Part shown: positions 47,678 through 61,180 of the stretch, piece after piece | Layout of the letters: each line of letters opens with the position of its first letter | Position numbering within the stretch: position 1 is the first letter of the stretch | Origin: Amylostereum areolatum | Lineage: Eukaryota > Basidiomycota > Agaricomycetes > Russulales > Stereaceae | Reading direction: 5' to 3' | DNA: 64,000 nt | Assembly: GCA_012932865.1 (NCBI GenBank) | Contig: SAXG01000027.1 | Location: forward strand, 372,001-436,000 | Translations under genes and position numbers: made by a program | Notes under the pieces: generated by a model | What the model was told of the DNA's origin: nothing | The model's input: the letters and a program-made list of their open reading frames with translations, nothing else | Databases searched by the model: none

Positions 47678-50600
47678 AAAAAAAATTCGTCGCTAGCTGC
47701 ATCCTCATCGCCATCACCGACAGGTGCCCAATCCATGTCCCCACCTGGAGCACCAGAGTCGATGATCCCACTTGTCACCGAAGGTCCTGGCCCGTCTGCA
47801 CATGCATCATCCTCCATATCAGAGTCGTCCTCTAGGCCTTGAGGGTACGCCTCGATTTCTTCGACAATGCTAATGGCTTGTGCTAAAATATGATCCGCTA
47901 GACCATGAAACTCCTCATCGTCGACAGCAAGGTCCTCCTGAGATGGATGTTCGTCCTCAGGCTCCTCTCCATCACCTAGATCACTGTCGTGGTCACCTCC
48001 ATCATTGATACCAAACCCGTCAAATGTTTCTCCAGGCGCTTCATCCGCAAGGTTTGGATCATCGTTGGTGTGCGGGGATACACTAGATTGGCTTGCGGTC
48101 ATCTCCTGTGGAACACCGCAGTTCTTCATGCGACGAGTGGGGGTGCGGAACGCCTGAAATGCCTTCGGATTGTCGGGGTATTTTGTGCCGAGGTGGAAGA
48201 GGTCGCGCACAGGTTGAATTGCGTGTTTCGATGGACGATTTGCAACGTATACTTGTAGCTTTTGCACTCCAATCTCATCCGACAACTTGGCTTTCTCCTC
48301 GTCGCTTTTTGGAGAGGTGTGGCTGACACCGTACTCGGGTATCTTGTATGCCTTCTGCACAGTACGCATGATATCACGGAGCGTGAATATGCATACAGTA
48401 ATCATTGAGAGCCATTTCCAGCTCTTGTTGACACCCTTTGCATTGTATATAACCTGTAGAAAAGTGCAACATTATAATCTTACTGACCATGCGAAGAGAA
48501 AACAAAGGTGTATCAACCTTGGCCCAAAAATTCTGATGCTCTTGGAGCAAGTCCACCTCTTTGAAGCCATCGGGATGTCCTGAGAGGTTAACCAGCCAGT
48601 TATACAGGAAGAGAAGCCTAGTAGGATGTGAATACTAAGTGATCATATAGGGTCATGGACGAGCACTGCCAGCTTACCGGAGCTTCTCAGGATATGTGGC
48701 TAAACGGCGGAGAGTCTCAAAGATGATGTCCGCATACTTTGGCATGGATCCACTTCCGCGCATGATGATCCCCCATACCCGCAATGCATTGACCACACAT
48801 CCAATATCCCCTCGCTTGATTGCACGTGCAAAGACGATGTAGTATAGTGCATCACGGTTATAGAGAATGTTGTTTTCCAGTGAGTAATCACGTCGGTCCT
48901 CGGGGAGCTTTCGAAGCACATCGACAGCTGCCGTTGAGAAGAGCTCATGCTTGACGGTCTCGCTCACCCGTTTGAAATCTTCAAGTGACACTGTGGCTGC
49001 CCAATCTTGCAAATCAGGATGACCGCAGTGAATACGAAATGCGTCAATGACATGCACGGGGAGGGAGATGCTGATGAGCTCATGTGATGGTGCCCATGGT
49101 GTTGATTTCTTTGCTTTCCAACCTGCCGAAAAGGCTTTCCGTTGTAGGAAGCCATTCTCCCAGCACAAGCCGCCTGCCCATTCTGAATTCGGCTTCCCCC
49201 AGTGCTCATTTGCAACGGCTCGTGTAATTGCCATCTTCCCATGAAAGAGTCCAAAGCGGCGGACAAGATGGTTGGTGGCCGCCACGGTTTCGGGATCGCT
49301 ATTTCGGCGTGCGGCTTCAATCTTTTTAGACAGAGTCCGTTAGCAATGACAGTAGACACAACGGGACCATTGCAAGCCCTACCTTGTCAGATAGAAGTAC
49401 CGTCAGAAGGTCACCGTCTGCAAAGAACAGGCCATGCTTCTTGAGGAACGCATCGTCCACTCCAAGGTCGGAAGAGAATGTGCGAAGTAACTCTATTGTG
49501 CCATCAATCGATGACTCGTCGATCTCGCGCGCTGGCATTGGCATTGGCTCGGTCTTGTGGACTGGGATCTGGAGAACAACGGGCGGTCCACCGAGTTCCT
49601 CTCGCAGGCGACCAAGACCTGGGATATTCTCGAGTGCGAGCTCCTGTAGCTGCCAGAGACAATATGTTGAAAATTCCGCGGCCTGTGTTGCAGTGGGAAG
49701 GACATCCTCTGGGTTATAGTCCAGAAGTGGCCGACGACTGGTCCGTGGCGGTTTCATTTCTAGGGGAAGTGTTCCGTGTGCGACACGCCCATCGGGAGAT
49801 GAAGGGTCGTAAACCGGGATCAGTGTGGCCGTCGTTCCGTTATCGAAATGGTTGCGGTTGTTGAAACGTTGCTCTCCAACGCGAAATGGTATATTGATGT
49901 TGTCCCATACAATCCCGCACATCTGTGTCGCGAGGATCTTCCGGTACCGCTCAACTCCCTCCTGCGAGAGCATTTTGACGTGTGAGATGGCGGTCGTGTA
50001 GGAGACGGATAATCCTGCATGCGCGAGGACCTCTATTACACGCTTGGCTGCTCCGGAGGCTAGAAGGAAGAGGCCGATGACACGCTGAAACACCGTAGAT
50101 TTGCGTGACTGAAGAACAGCCATCATAGCGGCCACTGTTGTAAATATCTGGTGCACATTAGAATGGGAGGACAATGGAGTCTTTAGAATGGACACACCAT
50201 GGTGGGATCGCGCCCTTCCACACCGTGTCGCGTGGAGGGTACAGCAACGTCCTCGAGTAGTTTCCAAAGTGTCGGAGCAACAGTCTTGATCCTCTCGGCC
50301 AGCTCGTCCATTGAGAACTCCTGCAACAGATCCGTGATGGTATTGTACCACTTGTTGGCGAATAAGTTCTTCAGAGCCTTGCCTTCCATCTGCAGAGTCG
50401 ACGAGACAATGTTCAAGCTCGCATTTGTGGCTTGCTCGGGTGCACGCGCGGCAATCCTCTCAATGAGTTCCTCACCATGTTGCTGGCAGTAGATAGTGAC
50501 ACGAGACGAGAGCTGCTGATCCTTGGATGTGAAGAGAGAGTCCATGAAGTCGCCAAAGTTCTTGAATCCGTGGCCACCATCATCTTCGTCGGTCATCATA

Positions 50601-51193
50601 TCCTGCAGTACACGAGAAACGCGTTCGTTCCGCTTCTTCTCTTCGGCTTTCTCTTGTGCTTCGCGTTCACGGATCTTTGCTGCTCGAATAGTCTCTGGTG
50701 CTTCCCAAAATACAAACCCTGCGGGAGGCTGTATTGGGCCTGTGGGTGTCCGAGACGATGTTGTGGCATGATATTGTCGAGCAAGCGGGGATGACTCGGA
50801 CAGCAGTCCAGCCGGGGACGAGGGTGGATCGGGAGGGGATGAAGGAGCTTGCAGAGGAGACTCATCGTTATATCCCATGCCAGCATTTGACGGCCCCTCC
50901 GCTGTTGAGCTCGAAGCCTGAGGCCGAAAAGATGGCCCAGGTGCCTTCCGGATATGCCGGACAAAGTCAGTTCCTGTGAACTTCCTCTTCACTGGACGGC
51001 CAGCCTTCTTCTCACTGAACAGAACACTGAGAGGAGACTCTACATCATCTTGCGTGTCATTCGCTGGTGTGCGGGGGGAGCCAGGATTGGCCTCATGCGT
51101 ATGGGTGTGCATAGGGGTGCTCGTGTCCGAGATTGCTGGGTTGGGTGCCGAAGTTGAGGGTTGGGGACTTGATAATGACCGTGGATGGAGCAT
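47671..51193 (-). CDS. transposon-encoded DUF6589-like protein, candidate transposase
   Basis: About 1,000 residues in five exons. Start ATG 51193 (MLHPRSLSSPQPSTSAPNPA); an upstream ATG at 51235 is also in frame. Exon 1 ends GVEGRDPTM; later joins give IFTTVAAMMAVLQSRKSTVF, SDK/IEAARRNSDPETV, EKLR/LLFLYNWL and WAKV/IYNAKGVNKSWKWL. The N-terminal third is disordered with a coiled stretch. The core has KMLSQEGVERYRKILATQMC, GIVWDNINIPFR, GLFFADGDLLTVLLSDK, GLFHGKMAITRAV and GGLCWENGFLQRKAFSAGWK. The C-terminus is very acidic. I match it from memory to the Agaricomycete DUF6589 family. The spaced D (WDNIN), D (FADGD) and E (CWEN) could be a DDE triad; that is inference. It would be the transposase, with the helicase as partner. 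Confidence 0.68.
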
Positions 51194-51292
51194 GATAGAC
51201 GTTTGGTATGATAAATGAACGTTTTTATTGTTCAATGACGACGGAGGGTGTAGCGGTAGGTCGAGAGCGCGGAAATCGCGAGCTGAATTTCA

Positions 51293-51406
51293 CTAAGTCT
51301 CGTCAATCCCGTGGGAACTTTTTGCCTCTACTATCACGCGACCGTTCAACTCCAGTCCCTGCACCGACGTGATGTTTCCGGCTCGGGCAGGACTGGTTCG
51401 AGTCTA
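51293..51406 (-). repeat. right terminal inverted repeat (about 114 bp)
   Basis: Reverse complement of the left repeat in outer, middle and inner blocks (inner block at 51310-51327). CCAGTCC-C-TGC (51352-51362) can pair with GCAGGACTGG (51387-51396), so this end too can fold. Confidence 0.8.
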
Positions 51407-51415
51407 TTATATCAC
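51407..51415 (+). repeat. right copy of 9-bp target-site duplication
   Basis: TTATATCAC immediately after the right end; identical to 44634-44642. Confidence 0.85.
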
Positions 51416-51526
51416 CATCCGGGCGTGGATGCGTGACGCAAAAATATCCCATCTCGTGACTCACAAGTCACGAAGATTTCAAATTGACACGTCGTTGTGA
51501 CCCGTTCTCCATCTTCCTGCCCACTC
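51416..51526. promoter_or_regulatory. remaining upstream region of the JmjC gene
   Basis: 111 bp between the right target-site duplication and the ATG at 51527. Contains TCGTGACTCACAAGTCACGA, a 20-bp imperfect palindrome (about 51454-51473) that could be a regulatory site. Confidence 0.45.
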
Positions 51527-52976
51527 ATGTCATTCCTCCACTTGCTCACCGACCTCGTTCACCAGGTCAATGATGCGCAAAACCCGCTTGCTGTCGGTAT
51601 GTAGGGTGCGGTTTTACATGGTTCCCGTCTGACTTTCTGTCGTAGATCTCGCTGCGTGCGGACGATTACGCGATTTCCAAGCGGCGGCTCAAAACAGCCT
51701 TGACCCCGATTCGCCATCACGCGAAGCCCTCGACGCGCTCATCGACGATGCATACATCCAAATGTCCGCGTCCCGCACGGAGGACCCATATCCGTGGAGA
51801 AGATTGTACACCGACGCATGTCTCGTGCGCGCGCTCATCGACGTTGCTCACACGGACCGGCCGAATGAAAACGCGGTTATGGCCACCATCGCACGGCTGG
51901 ACCGCGCCCTGGTCGTCGCCGGCGCTCCAGGACAAAAAAGGCACGATCTCATCTTGACCGTGATCGCGGCCATCCAGAAGGCCTTTTTGCCTTCAACGCT
52001 TTTCAATCCCGAAAACACTCCGTCTAGCCCATCTTTGCCACCCGTGGCTCCTCTGGCCTCAAGCTTCCATTCGATCCCTCGCTTCAATACTCCTCCTTCT
52101 CTTGGTATCTTTTTACGCGACCTTCGCCATCGCCCGTTCATTATGTCCGGATATGCGAAGGAATGGCCAGCTATGAATGAACACCCATGGCGTTGTATGG
52201 CATATATGCGCTCCGTCGCAGGACTTGGACGCGTGGTGCCTGTAGAAGTCGGTGGTGATTATCGCAAGGACGACTGGTCGCAACAAATTATACCTTGGGA
52301 CGCTTTTCTCGACAGTCTTGAAGCCACACAAGAAGATACGCTACTATATCTCGCGCAGCATAACTTGTTCTACCAGTTCCCCGACCTCCGGAACGACATC
52401 ATCGTACCGGATTATGTGTATTCTGCGCCCGACGCCCCGGTAGATTACCCTGCGTACAAGCCCCCGAGCAACGAAGACGCGCTCGTGACCAACGTTTGGT
52501 TGGGCCCTAAAGGGACCGTTTCGCCCGCACATACTGTAGGCGCATGGTAGTGATTGATATCATGATCCTAGCTGACCACCATCAGGATCCATTCTTCAAT
52601 CTGTACGGTGCGTTCAACCATGTTGCATTGGGTTTCTCCAGCTTACGTCCCTTCAGCTCAGGTTGTCGGACGTAAGACGGTATGGGTGGCTCCCCCGTCC
52701 GCCACACCATCGTTATACCCGTACCCGCCGCCGTCTGATGCCTCTGAAGGAAAAAACAACACAAACGCGAACGCCACGGAACCTTCCATGAGCAACACTT
52801 CGCGCGTCGATGTGTTCGCAGTGCCCGACGACACTTTTCCAGATTTCTGGGAAAGCGTTGTTCCTAACGCAATGAGCACGACGCTTGAACCGGGTGACGT
52901 GCTTTTCTTTCCTCCCGGATGGTGGCATGCGATGCGGAGCGAAGACTTGAGCTTTTCAGTTTCAATGTGGTTCTAA
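51527..52976 (+). CDS. JmjC-domain 2-oxoglutarate oxygenase, KDM8/JMJD5-like
   Basis: The start at 51527 gives MSFLHLLTDLVHQVNDAQNP and, after an intron with a GTATGT donor, LAVDLAACGRLRDFQAAA. The N-terminal half is helical as in JMJD5. The JmjC fold begins near SLGIFLRDLRHRPFIMSGYA then KEWPAMNEHPWRCMAYM. Iron ligands are visible: HTD in SPAHTDPFFNLYAQVVGRK (across two introns) and the distal His in PPGWWHAMRSEDLSFSVSMW. TNVWLGPKGTVSP precedes the first His. JMJD5-type enzymes act as arginyl hydroxylases or peptide-cleaving oxygenases rather than clear histone demethylases. Ends MWF-stop. It was divergent from MOT1 before the transposon came between them. Confidence 0.86.
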
Positions 52977-53582
52977 GTAGTTCAGGCTGTTGGATTTGGT
53001 TGTTGCGGGGAGTACATCGATGATGTCAATATGCTTGGAGGCCTCGACAACGCCTGTCAATTATGTCGTCATACAGCTCTTCTGATACATTTTCTAGCGG
53101 TTAGGCGTCAGACAGCCAAGTATGTACGGTGAAACTGTGTAGTACATACTGCAAACGTTGCGAAATTACATGGGTACCAAAATCGAAGCCGCCGATCTAG
53201 TGGACAACGAACTGCGTTCGATAAAAATCGACCTTTGAAAGTCGTACTGTATCTTGTTGCGTGCGTACAGTGGCATTCTACTTTGAAGTAAGTTTCTCTC
53301 AGGATTTGCGGCGTTACGAATTTCGCGAAGAAAGTTGCTCTGGCAATGGCATGCATCTGTACAACTGTGACGTAACCGCGTCTGAATCAGGTCTGAATCG
53401 GGCGGAGAGCAACGAGCGGGTAACCGCGGACATCATGTTCAGGATTGTACTCTCCTCTCACCACAGCCTCTAACCGCCTGTTTGCGTTCCCGACTTCGTG
53501 GCATCAAGTTTTTTGTACAAGCCAGAATACATCAGTTGCCCTCGTTGATGATATCGGCCTGCGATCCTGCAGGAGCTTGCAG
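52977..53582. other. intergenic spacer
   Basis: About 600 bp holding the 3' end of the JmjC gene and the promoter of the TBC gene. Only short frames without features. Confidence 0.4.
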
Positions 53583-56413
53583 ATGAAGGACATCAACGCG
53601 GAGACGGGTTCAAGAGCAGGGTCCACCGCCATCCAGTGCGTTTCCGTCTCACATTATGGTCACAATTAGGGAAATAGTAGAGACAGATCCGCATACAACC
53701 ATTTATTCCATGAAGGACACAGCCTAAACAAACTCAATGATGCTGCTTTGGGGGGGAGACTATTTGAGAATACTGATGATATGGAGGGCGTCCCGGGCAG
53801 GAGTATAGCGTGGAAAGCATGTTCTTCCTCTTTACAAGGGCTTCATCTGTATCCTTACATCATTTTCGGCTTCTACAGATATTCCTCGCCCCTCCTGGAC
53901 CTCTAAACCCGCCTCCAGAACAACCACCGTCTCCGAACACTTTCATCTCCACTTTGCGGGTATCCAGAGATGAGTTCGCTCGTCTCCTGATTGAATACAT
54001 GCGCGCGCCCGATGGCAGTTACGAAGATGGGTTCATTGTACCTGGAACAAACGCCCCACCCAAGCGATCGGGAAGTGCGGGGAATCTGGACAGGAACAAT
54101 CCTCTTAGTTTGCACGACGAAGTGCGTTCCCCACCGACTCCGTCTTGTAAGGACTTGCTCTGACGAGTACGTCAGAATCCTTGGAACGAGTGGTTTTCTG
54201 CCGTTGAACTTCGCAAAACGATCTTGCAGGATGTCGAGCGCACGTACGTACTCCTTTTCTTGCCTGCTAGGTAGTATTCTCACACATTCTGTAGATTCCC
54301 GGACATCCCTTACTTCCGAAAGCCGGCGGTACAGTCCCAGCTCACGCATATCCTCTTCTTATATGCCGTTCTCCACCCTAAGATAGGCTACCGCCAAGGC
54401 ATGCACGAACTTCTTGCCCCTCTCTATTATGCCATCGAGTATGATTCCCTCCCCGACTTGGATCCCTCCTCATCTTCAGACGACGGCGAAATGCGCGAAA
54501 TGTGCTCAAGCAGGTGGGTAGCAGCCGATGCCTGGACACTATTTGATAACGTCATGCGCGCGGCGGGCAAGTGGTATGAGTGGCGCGAGGACGGGTCAAA
54601 CATGACTGGAGGGTTGAACGTGAACGGGCAGTTGAACAGTTCCGACACGCAGCCATATATGGCACCGATACTGCAGGCATGTACGAAGATACAGAAGGAG
54701 ATGCTGAGGAGAGTGGATCCGCTGCTTTGGGAGAGTATGGATGCAGCAGGGATTGAACCACAGATTTTCGGGATGTCAGTACTTCTTTCATTCCATGAAT
54801 CTCTCACATTCTAAGTATTTCTGTCAGACGGTGGCTGCGTCTGCTCTTCACGCGTGAATTCAACATGCACGACGCGATGGTCTTATGGGACGGACTATTC
54901 GCAGTGGATCCTGCACTGGATCTCACGCTTTGGATATGTGTTGCGATGCTCATCCGAATCCGCAACCGATGTACGTTGTCGGACTCCTCCCCACCGAACC
55001 TTTGGACTGATCTAGCTCTGGACAGTAATTCCTTCGGACTACAGCGCTCAATTAACTTATCTTCTCCGTTATCCGACACCTCCAACCGCCTCTCCCACAC
55101 ACCATGCAACATTACTTCTCCACCAAGCACTCACCCTCCAGATGGCACCAACCGCATCTACTGGCGCAGCTATTGTTCTCGAGAATCGCAATATGCTCAA
55201 CATTCCAACGGAGGTTCCCGACCCCCCCACTCAACCCATGCGTCGTGCAGGTCGACCAGGAGACACGCAGAGGCGACGTCAGAGTGAGTCCGGGGGTGAC
55301 CCGCGTGCTCGAGCGCCCGATCCAAGTCTTGGAAGGCATTCATACAGTCGGGCATCTGGGACCCAGCTGGGCCTGCCGGAGATCATTGCCAAGAATCTCT
55401 ACGACCGCGGAGAGGCGTTGGGGATCAACAAAACGCTCTTCAACGCTGTTTCCGAGATCAAAGTGAGCCCAACACCTGTACGGCTATCAGTATATATGTA
55501 TGACACTCTTTTACAGCGAAATTTACCGGACCTGGCGGCTGGTCTCGGTCGAACGCCGCCGGCGGCATCTGCGGCATTCGCGGACTACCCTCTCGTCGAT
55601 GAACGACCGCCGGAAGAGCGACCGCCGTGGGAACCCAAGACACGGTTCGAGATTGAACGCGACCTTGCACAGATGCGGAACACTCAAAAGCAGCTGGGAG
55701 AATCTGTCGGGTGGATTGTGGATACACTTCTGCTGGACGAAAGCGCAGAGGACGACATCAAGGTCAAACATGTGCAGGCGCGCAAACGCGAGGCGCTCGA
55801 ATCTCTCGCGTATGTACGAGACGTGCTTGTAGGGTCTATCACCGATCTCGACGAAGAGCGACTCATGAGCGAGGAAGAATTCAAGAAACGCAAAGCACGT
55901 CAACGGGAGGAGAAGGAGCGTATCGAGCGCGAGAGGCGGGCAGGACATTCTCAGACGTCGTCGTCGTCCATGCCTGGTCTGGGTGTTACTTCCGTCCAAC
56001 TGCTCCCACCTGCCCCTCCGTTGCTCAACCCCAAACCGCCATCACAACCACCTTCCGCGACCCCTCGTGCACCTGCGCTCGGCCCACCAGCCCGACCAGA
56101 TCCTCACCGGACCGCGTCATCGGTATCTCGAGGGCCACTGTCGCCGGCGTCGAGCGGAAGTACGCCTCAGGCCAACTTGCCTCGAGCGCCATGGAACTAC
56201 TCGCGATCAGACTTCTCAGGTAAAGGCGGGTTTGGGGCCGCCGTACCCTCCCTGGTGCCGCCACCTCGCGCATCGACAACGCATGTGGCCAGTCCAAGCG
56301 GCAATATGAGCATGGCGGGAGCGTATCCGCCTGTGGCGCAGAATGGGGATTCGCAGGAGCGGTCGCCGACGATGACGAAGGCTGTTCACGACCCTCTAGG
56401 TGCGCTCAAATGA
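53583..56413 (+). CDS. TBC-domain Rab GTPase-activating protein, TBC1D5-like
   Basis: Predicted RabGAP. The start at 53583 gives MKDINAETGSRAGSTAIQ and, after an intron, SAYNHLFHEGHSLNKLNDAA then GVPGRSIAWK, a TBC N-terminal signature, continuing with IFLAPPGPL only if the intron begins with GC. The TBC domain shows FPDIPYFRKPAVQSQLTHIL with the Arg finger, YRQGMHELLAPLYYAIEYDS with the Gln finger, and RWLRLLFTREFNMHDAMVLW then RIRNRLIPSDYSAQL. The domain is split by an insertion as in TBC1D5, a retromer and autophagy regulator in animals. After it comes a coiled coil (RFEIERDLAQMRNTQKQLGE; EEFKKRKARQREEKERIERE) and a Pro/Ser-rich tail ending DPLGALK. Confidence 0.86.
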
Positions 56414-57131
56414 GGCTAGAGAGTATGTTATTCGTATCTGTAGAGCTGTCTGTGCACGGTTTACTGTTACTCCTGTGTGTGTAACTAGCATAGACCCATG
56501 CATTGCACTCATTCAAGTAGCAAGGCTGTGGTGATTGTATTCAAATAAGCAACAAATAAGCATAACTAAGTACTAAGCATGAAGTGTAGAAGATTCAACT
56601 CGCAGTCCGATAGTAGGAAAACTGTAGCCGGGATGCCTAGAGGGGTTTGTGACGGTCCCAAATGCTCTCGCTCGTGTCGGGCTCTCTTGGCAATCTGCCA
56701 TTTCGATAGCAGAGTGGGTTGTTCTGTTCCTTGAGGGTTCAGAGCTGGAGTCCTTGGGGGCGTAGGAAGCAAGTCGCTGAGGGCCGAGTAGGCCTGCGAA
56801 TATGCAATGTCGATGAGGACATATCACCTGTGATATGGATAACAAAAGGATCAGTAAAGCCTTTACTATCACATTGATTGATACTGTATGCACGTACCAT
56901 CTATGAAAGCTCCGTTCGAGGCTTGCTGGTTGGTTGGGTTCTTGCATTATCGTGTCGCCTGTCGTTGATTCGGACGTGGACGACACAATACAATGCTGTT
57001 GCGGACCTTCAGGATCCTGAGGATGTCGTTGTGCTCGCACTCAAGACCGGCGGTGGCCAATGGCGTCAGCCGAGGAAAGCTGTAGACAACAATATAGTAA
57101 GCAAGGACATTGATCAGTTTGTTAAGGTCAG

Positions 57132-57362
57132 TCATACCTGGACGGCCGTGTTCTCGTTCGCTTGCGAGGAGGTTGAATGGGCACTGTTTCTGGGGGCTGC
57201 ATCTTGGACGGAATCAGTGGACCTGCGTTCCTGCTCGGTGCACCATCCCAATGGCCAGCCAATGTCACCCCCAACTCGCATAGATTCTTCTGCACAAATA
57301 GTACATGTCAGTTCGTCTCGCAAGAGAGAAAGAAAATGCGCACATGATCCAGATGAATGCAC
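57132..57362 (-). CDS. possible small gene, first exon only
   Basis: Frame of 76 residues starting MHSSGSCAHFLSLLRDELTC and ending NENTAVQ before a good donor, CAG|GTATGA. A TATA-like stretch lies about 135 bp upstream on the same strand. The next exon could not be placed, and no domain is recognised. Low confidence; could be chance. Confidence 0.2.
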   Translation of the reverse strand: MHSSGSCAHFLSLLRDELTCTICAEESMRVGGDIGWPLGWCTEQERRSTDSVQDAAPRNSAHSTSSQANENTAVQV

Positions 57363-57401
57363 CGAGATGCACTGGATGCAGATGACAGGGTGTGCTGTAC
57401 T

Positions 57402-57428
57402 GTGTCGTGTCGGGTCGTGTCGTGTCGT
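57402..57428 (+). repeat. GTGTC/GGGTC pentanucleotide repeat
   Basis: Five tandem units of GTGTC with one GGGTC variant. Short; no function suggested. Confidence 0.5.
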
Positions 57429-57805
57429 ACATCACTCGAGCTCGGGACCACCACGCCTCATCCGAGCACCGAGGAAATTTCCCGAAAAATCTCTAGATAT
57501 ATAAATAAATCCAATCAGGGGGGGTGGGAGCGACGCGGTCATCGTGACCGAAGCGACAAAACACGTCCGTGTTGCTGCACAAACATTGCTTTGGAGGAAA
57601 ATTGATTTGAATTTGTTTTCTGATATACAAAGTAAAAGGTATAAGTAGGGCTGTGCCATGGAGGCTACTTTGACGCTAACGGCGGTGCGTAGAGGTGCCA
57701 TAGAGAGTGGGAAGGTATGACGGTGGCCAAGTACGTGGTGGAGGTCAAGACGAAGAGCGACGCGGCGACCCGGCCGACGCGCAAGCCTAGGATGACGCAA
57801 GCAGC

Positions 57806-58014
57806 CACGTGCATTTGTCAACGCGACCTGTCACGTGTCGCGTTACGATGACGTGGCTGTTGTCCCACAACCAATCAGAAAGCTCACTTGTCTCGCGGTT
57901 TGTGTCGTGACGTGACGCAGCGCTCCACCGCGTCTCTCTTTGTATTAAAGGATTCGATTGACGCCGGGGTCGGTCAAAATCGGGGAATGTGATTGGCCGG
58001 GTATCAATCACGTG
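57806..58014 (+). promoter_or_regulatory. SDH1 promoter with CACGTG and CCAAT boxes
   Basis: Three CACGTG palindromes (57806-57811, 57832-57837, 58009-58014), a forward CCAAT at 57871 and an inverted one (ATTGG) at 57992-57996, all 115-325 bp upstream of the SDH1 ATG. CCAAT boxes bind the Hap2/3/5 (CBC) complex that controls respiratory genes in fungi; CACGTG is bound by bHLH factors of the Cbf1 kind. Sites are seen, binding is inferred. Confidence 0.55.
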
Positions 58015-58128
58015 TGGGTCGGGAAAGGGCCCCGCGAGCCGCTCCGGGCATTGGCGTTCAATCCCATCTTTGCTTTCCTCCTCCTCTTCCTGTTCCCTCA
58101 ACTCTTCTTGTCTACGAGCACTTTAACC

Positions 58129-60649
<2,521 letters not shown>

Positions 60650-61180
60650 ATGAGCTCGTGGCGTAGAACCTAGATCCACTACTCTGTTCATCCATAGCAT
60701 GTATGGTATCTTACAATGTGGTTCGTCGTTTCGGGGCGTGTATGTGGTAATCGGCAGTGCATCAAATTTTGGTCGTCTCCAACTTGCGCCATTCGACCGA
60801 GTCACCGACCCAACAAATTGCGTTCAATCCCTATCGATAAAACACCAGAGAAGAAAGGCTGTACGGTAATACAGTCCTGTGCTATGCAAGGTGCTGCTAT
60901 AGACTATCAATACACAAACAGGTACTTAGCAGTGTAGCAGATATAACCGTTGTATGATACAACACGGGCCTGAAGGCAGACAAGAAAACCCCAAACCTGA
61001 GAAATGAAATTTGAAACGTCGAGAACGTGTATATGGCGTCCGTCGTTTATGTCGTGCACGCTGGTGTCGTTCAGTAAGTGAGGATCGTAAACTACGTGTA
61101 TAGAATGTGCGTGTGAGGGATAAATGAGTAAATGCAACGTCTGAAGAATCGGTAAAGCGGTAAGGGCAAAAGAATCATTA
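60650..61180. other. convergent 3' flanks
   Basis: About 530 bp between the convergent SDH1 and histidine kinase genes. No coding frame or RNA gene recognised. Confidence 0.45.

Larger units (their letters stand above)
44643..51406. mobile_element. 6.8-kb TIR transposon encoding a RecQ-like helicase and a DUF6589-like protein
   Basis: The two ends start with the same 17 bp (TAGACTCGAACCAGTCC) in inverted orientation, and similarity extends over about 115 bp. The 9-bp TTATATCAC is present directly outside both ends (44634-44642 and 51407-51415), a clean target-site duplication. Inside are two convergent intron-containing genes that appear intact: a RecQ-like helicase on + and a large protein on - resembling the DUF6589 family known from Agaricomycetes. 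Nothing else fits. Mutator-like elements also make 9-bp duplications, but I do not recognise a MULE transposase. Not a Helitron: no Rep/Pif1, and TIRs plus duplication are present. The matched duplication argues for recent insertion. Confidence 0.85.
56414..57870. other. intergenic region, at most a small uncertain gene
   Basis: About 1.5 kb. The only candidate is a minus-strand frame at 57132-57362 (listed separately). A + strand frame at 56878-57504 lacks protein-like features. A short GTGTC tandem repeat lies at 57402-57428 and an A/T-rich TATATAAATAAAT near 57500. Confidence 0.35.

Noticed and set aside
44643..51406. Helitron interpretation of the helicase-bearing element
   Set aside because: Helitrons lack TIRs and target-site duplications and encode Rep with a Pif1-type helicase; here TIRs, a 9-bp duplication and RecQ motifs are present.
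51387..51406. tRNA-like B box (GGTTCGAGTC) at the right transposon end
   Set aside because: No A box, anticodon arm or acceptor stem can be folded around it; the sequence is part of the inverted repeat.
56878..57504. 208-residue + strand frame between the TBC and SDH1 genes
   Set aside because: No family signature, no splice support, and the C-terminal part runs through a GTGTC repeat and an A/T-rich stretch.
57432..57821. 129-residue minus-strand frame upstream of SDH1
   Set aside because: Composition is irregular and it overlaps the likely SDH1 promoter; no homology seen.
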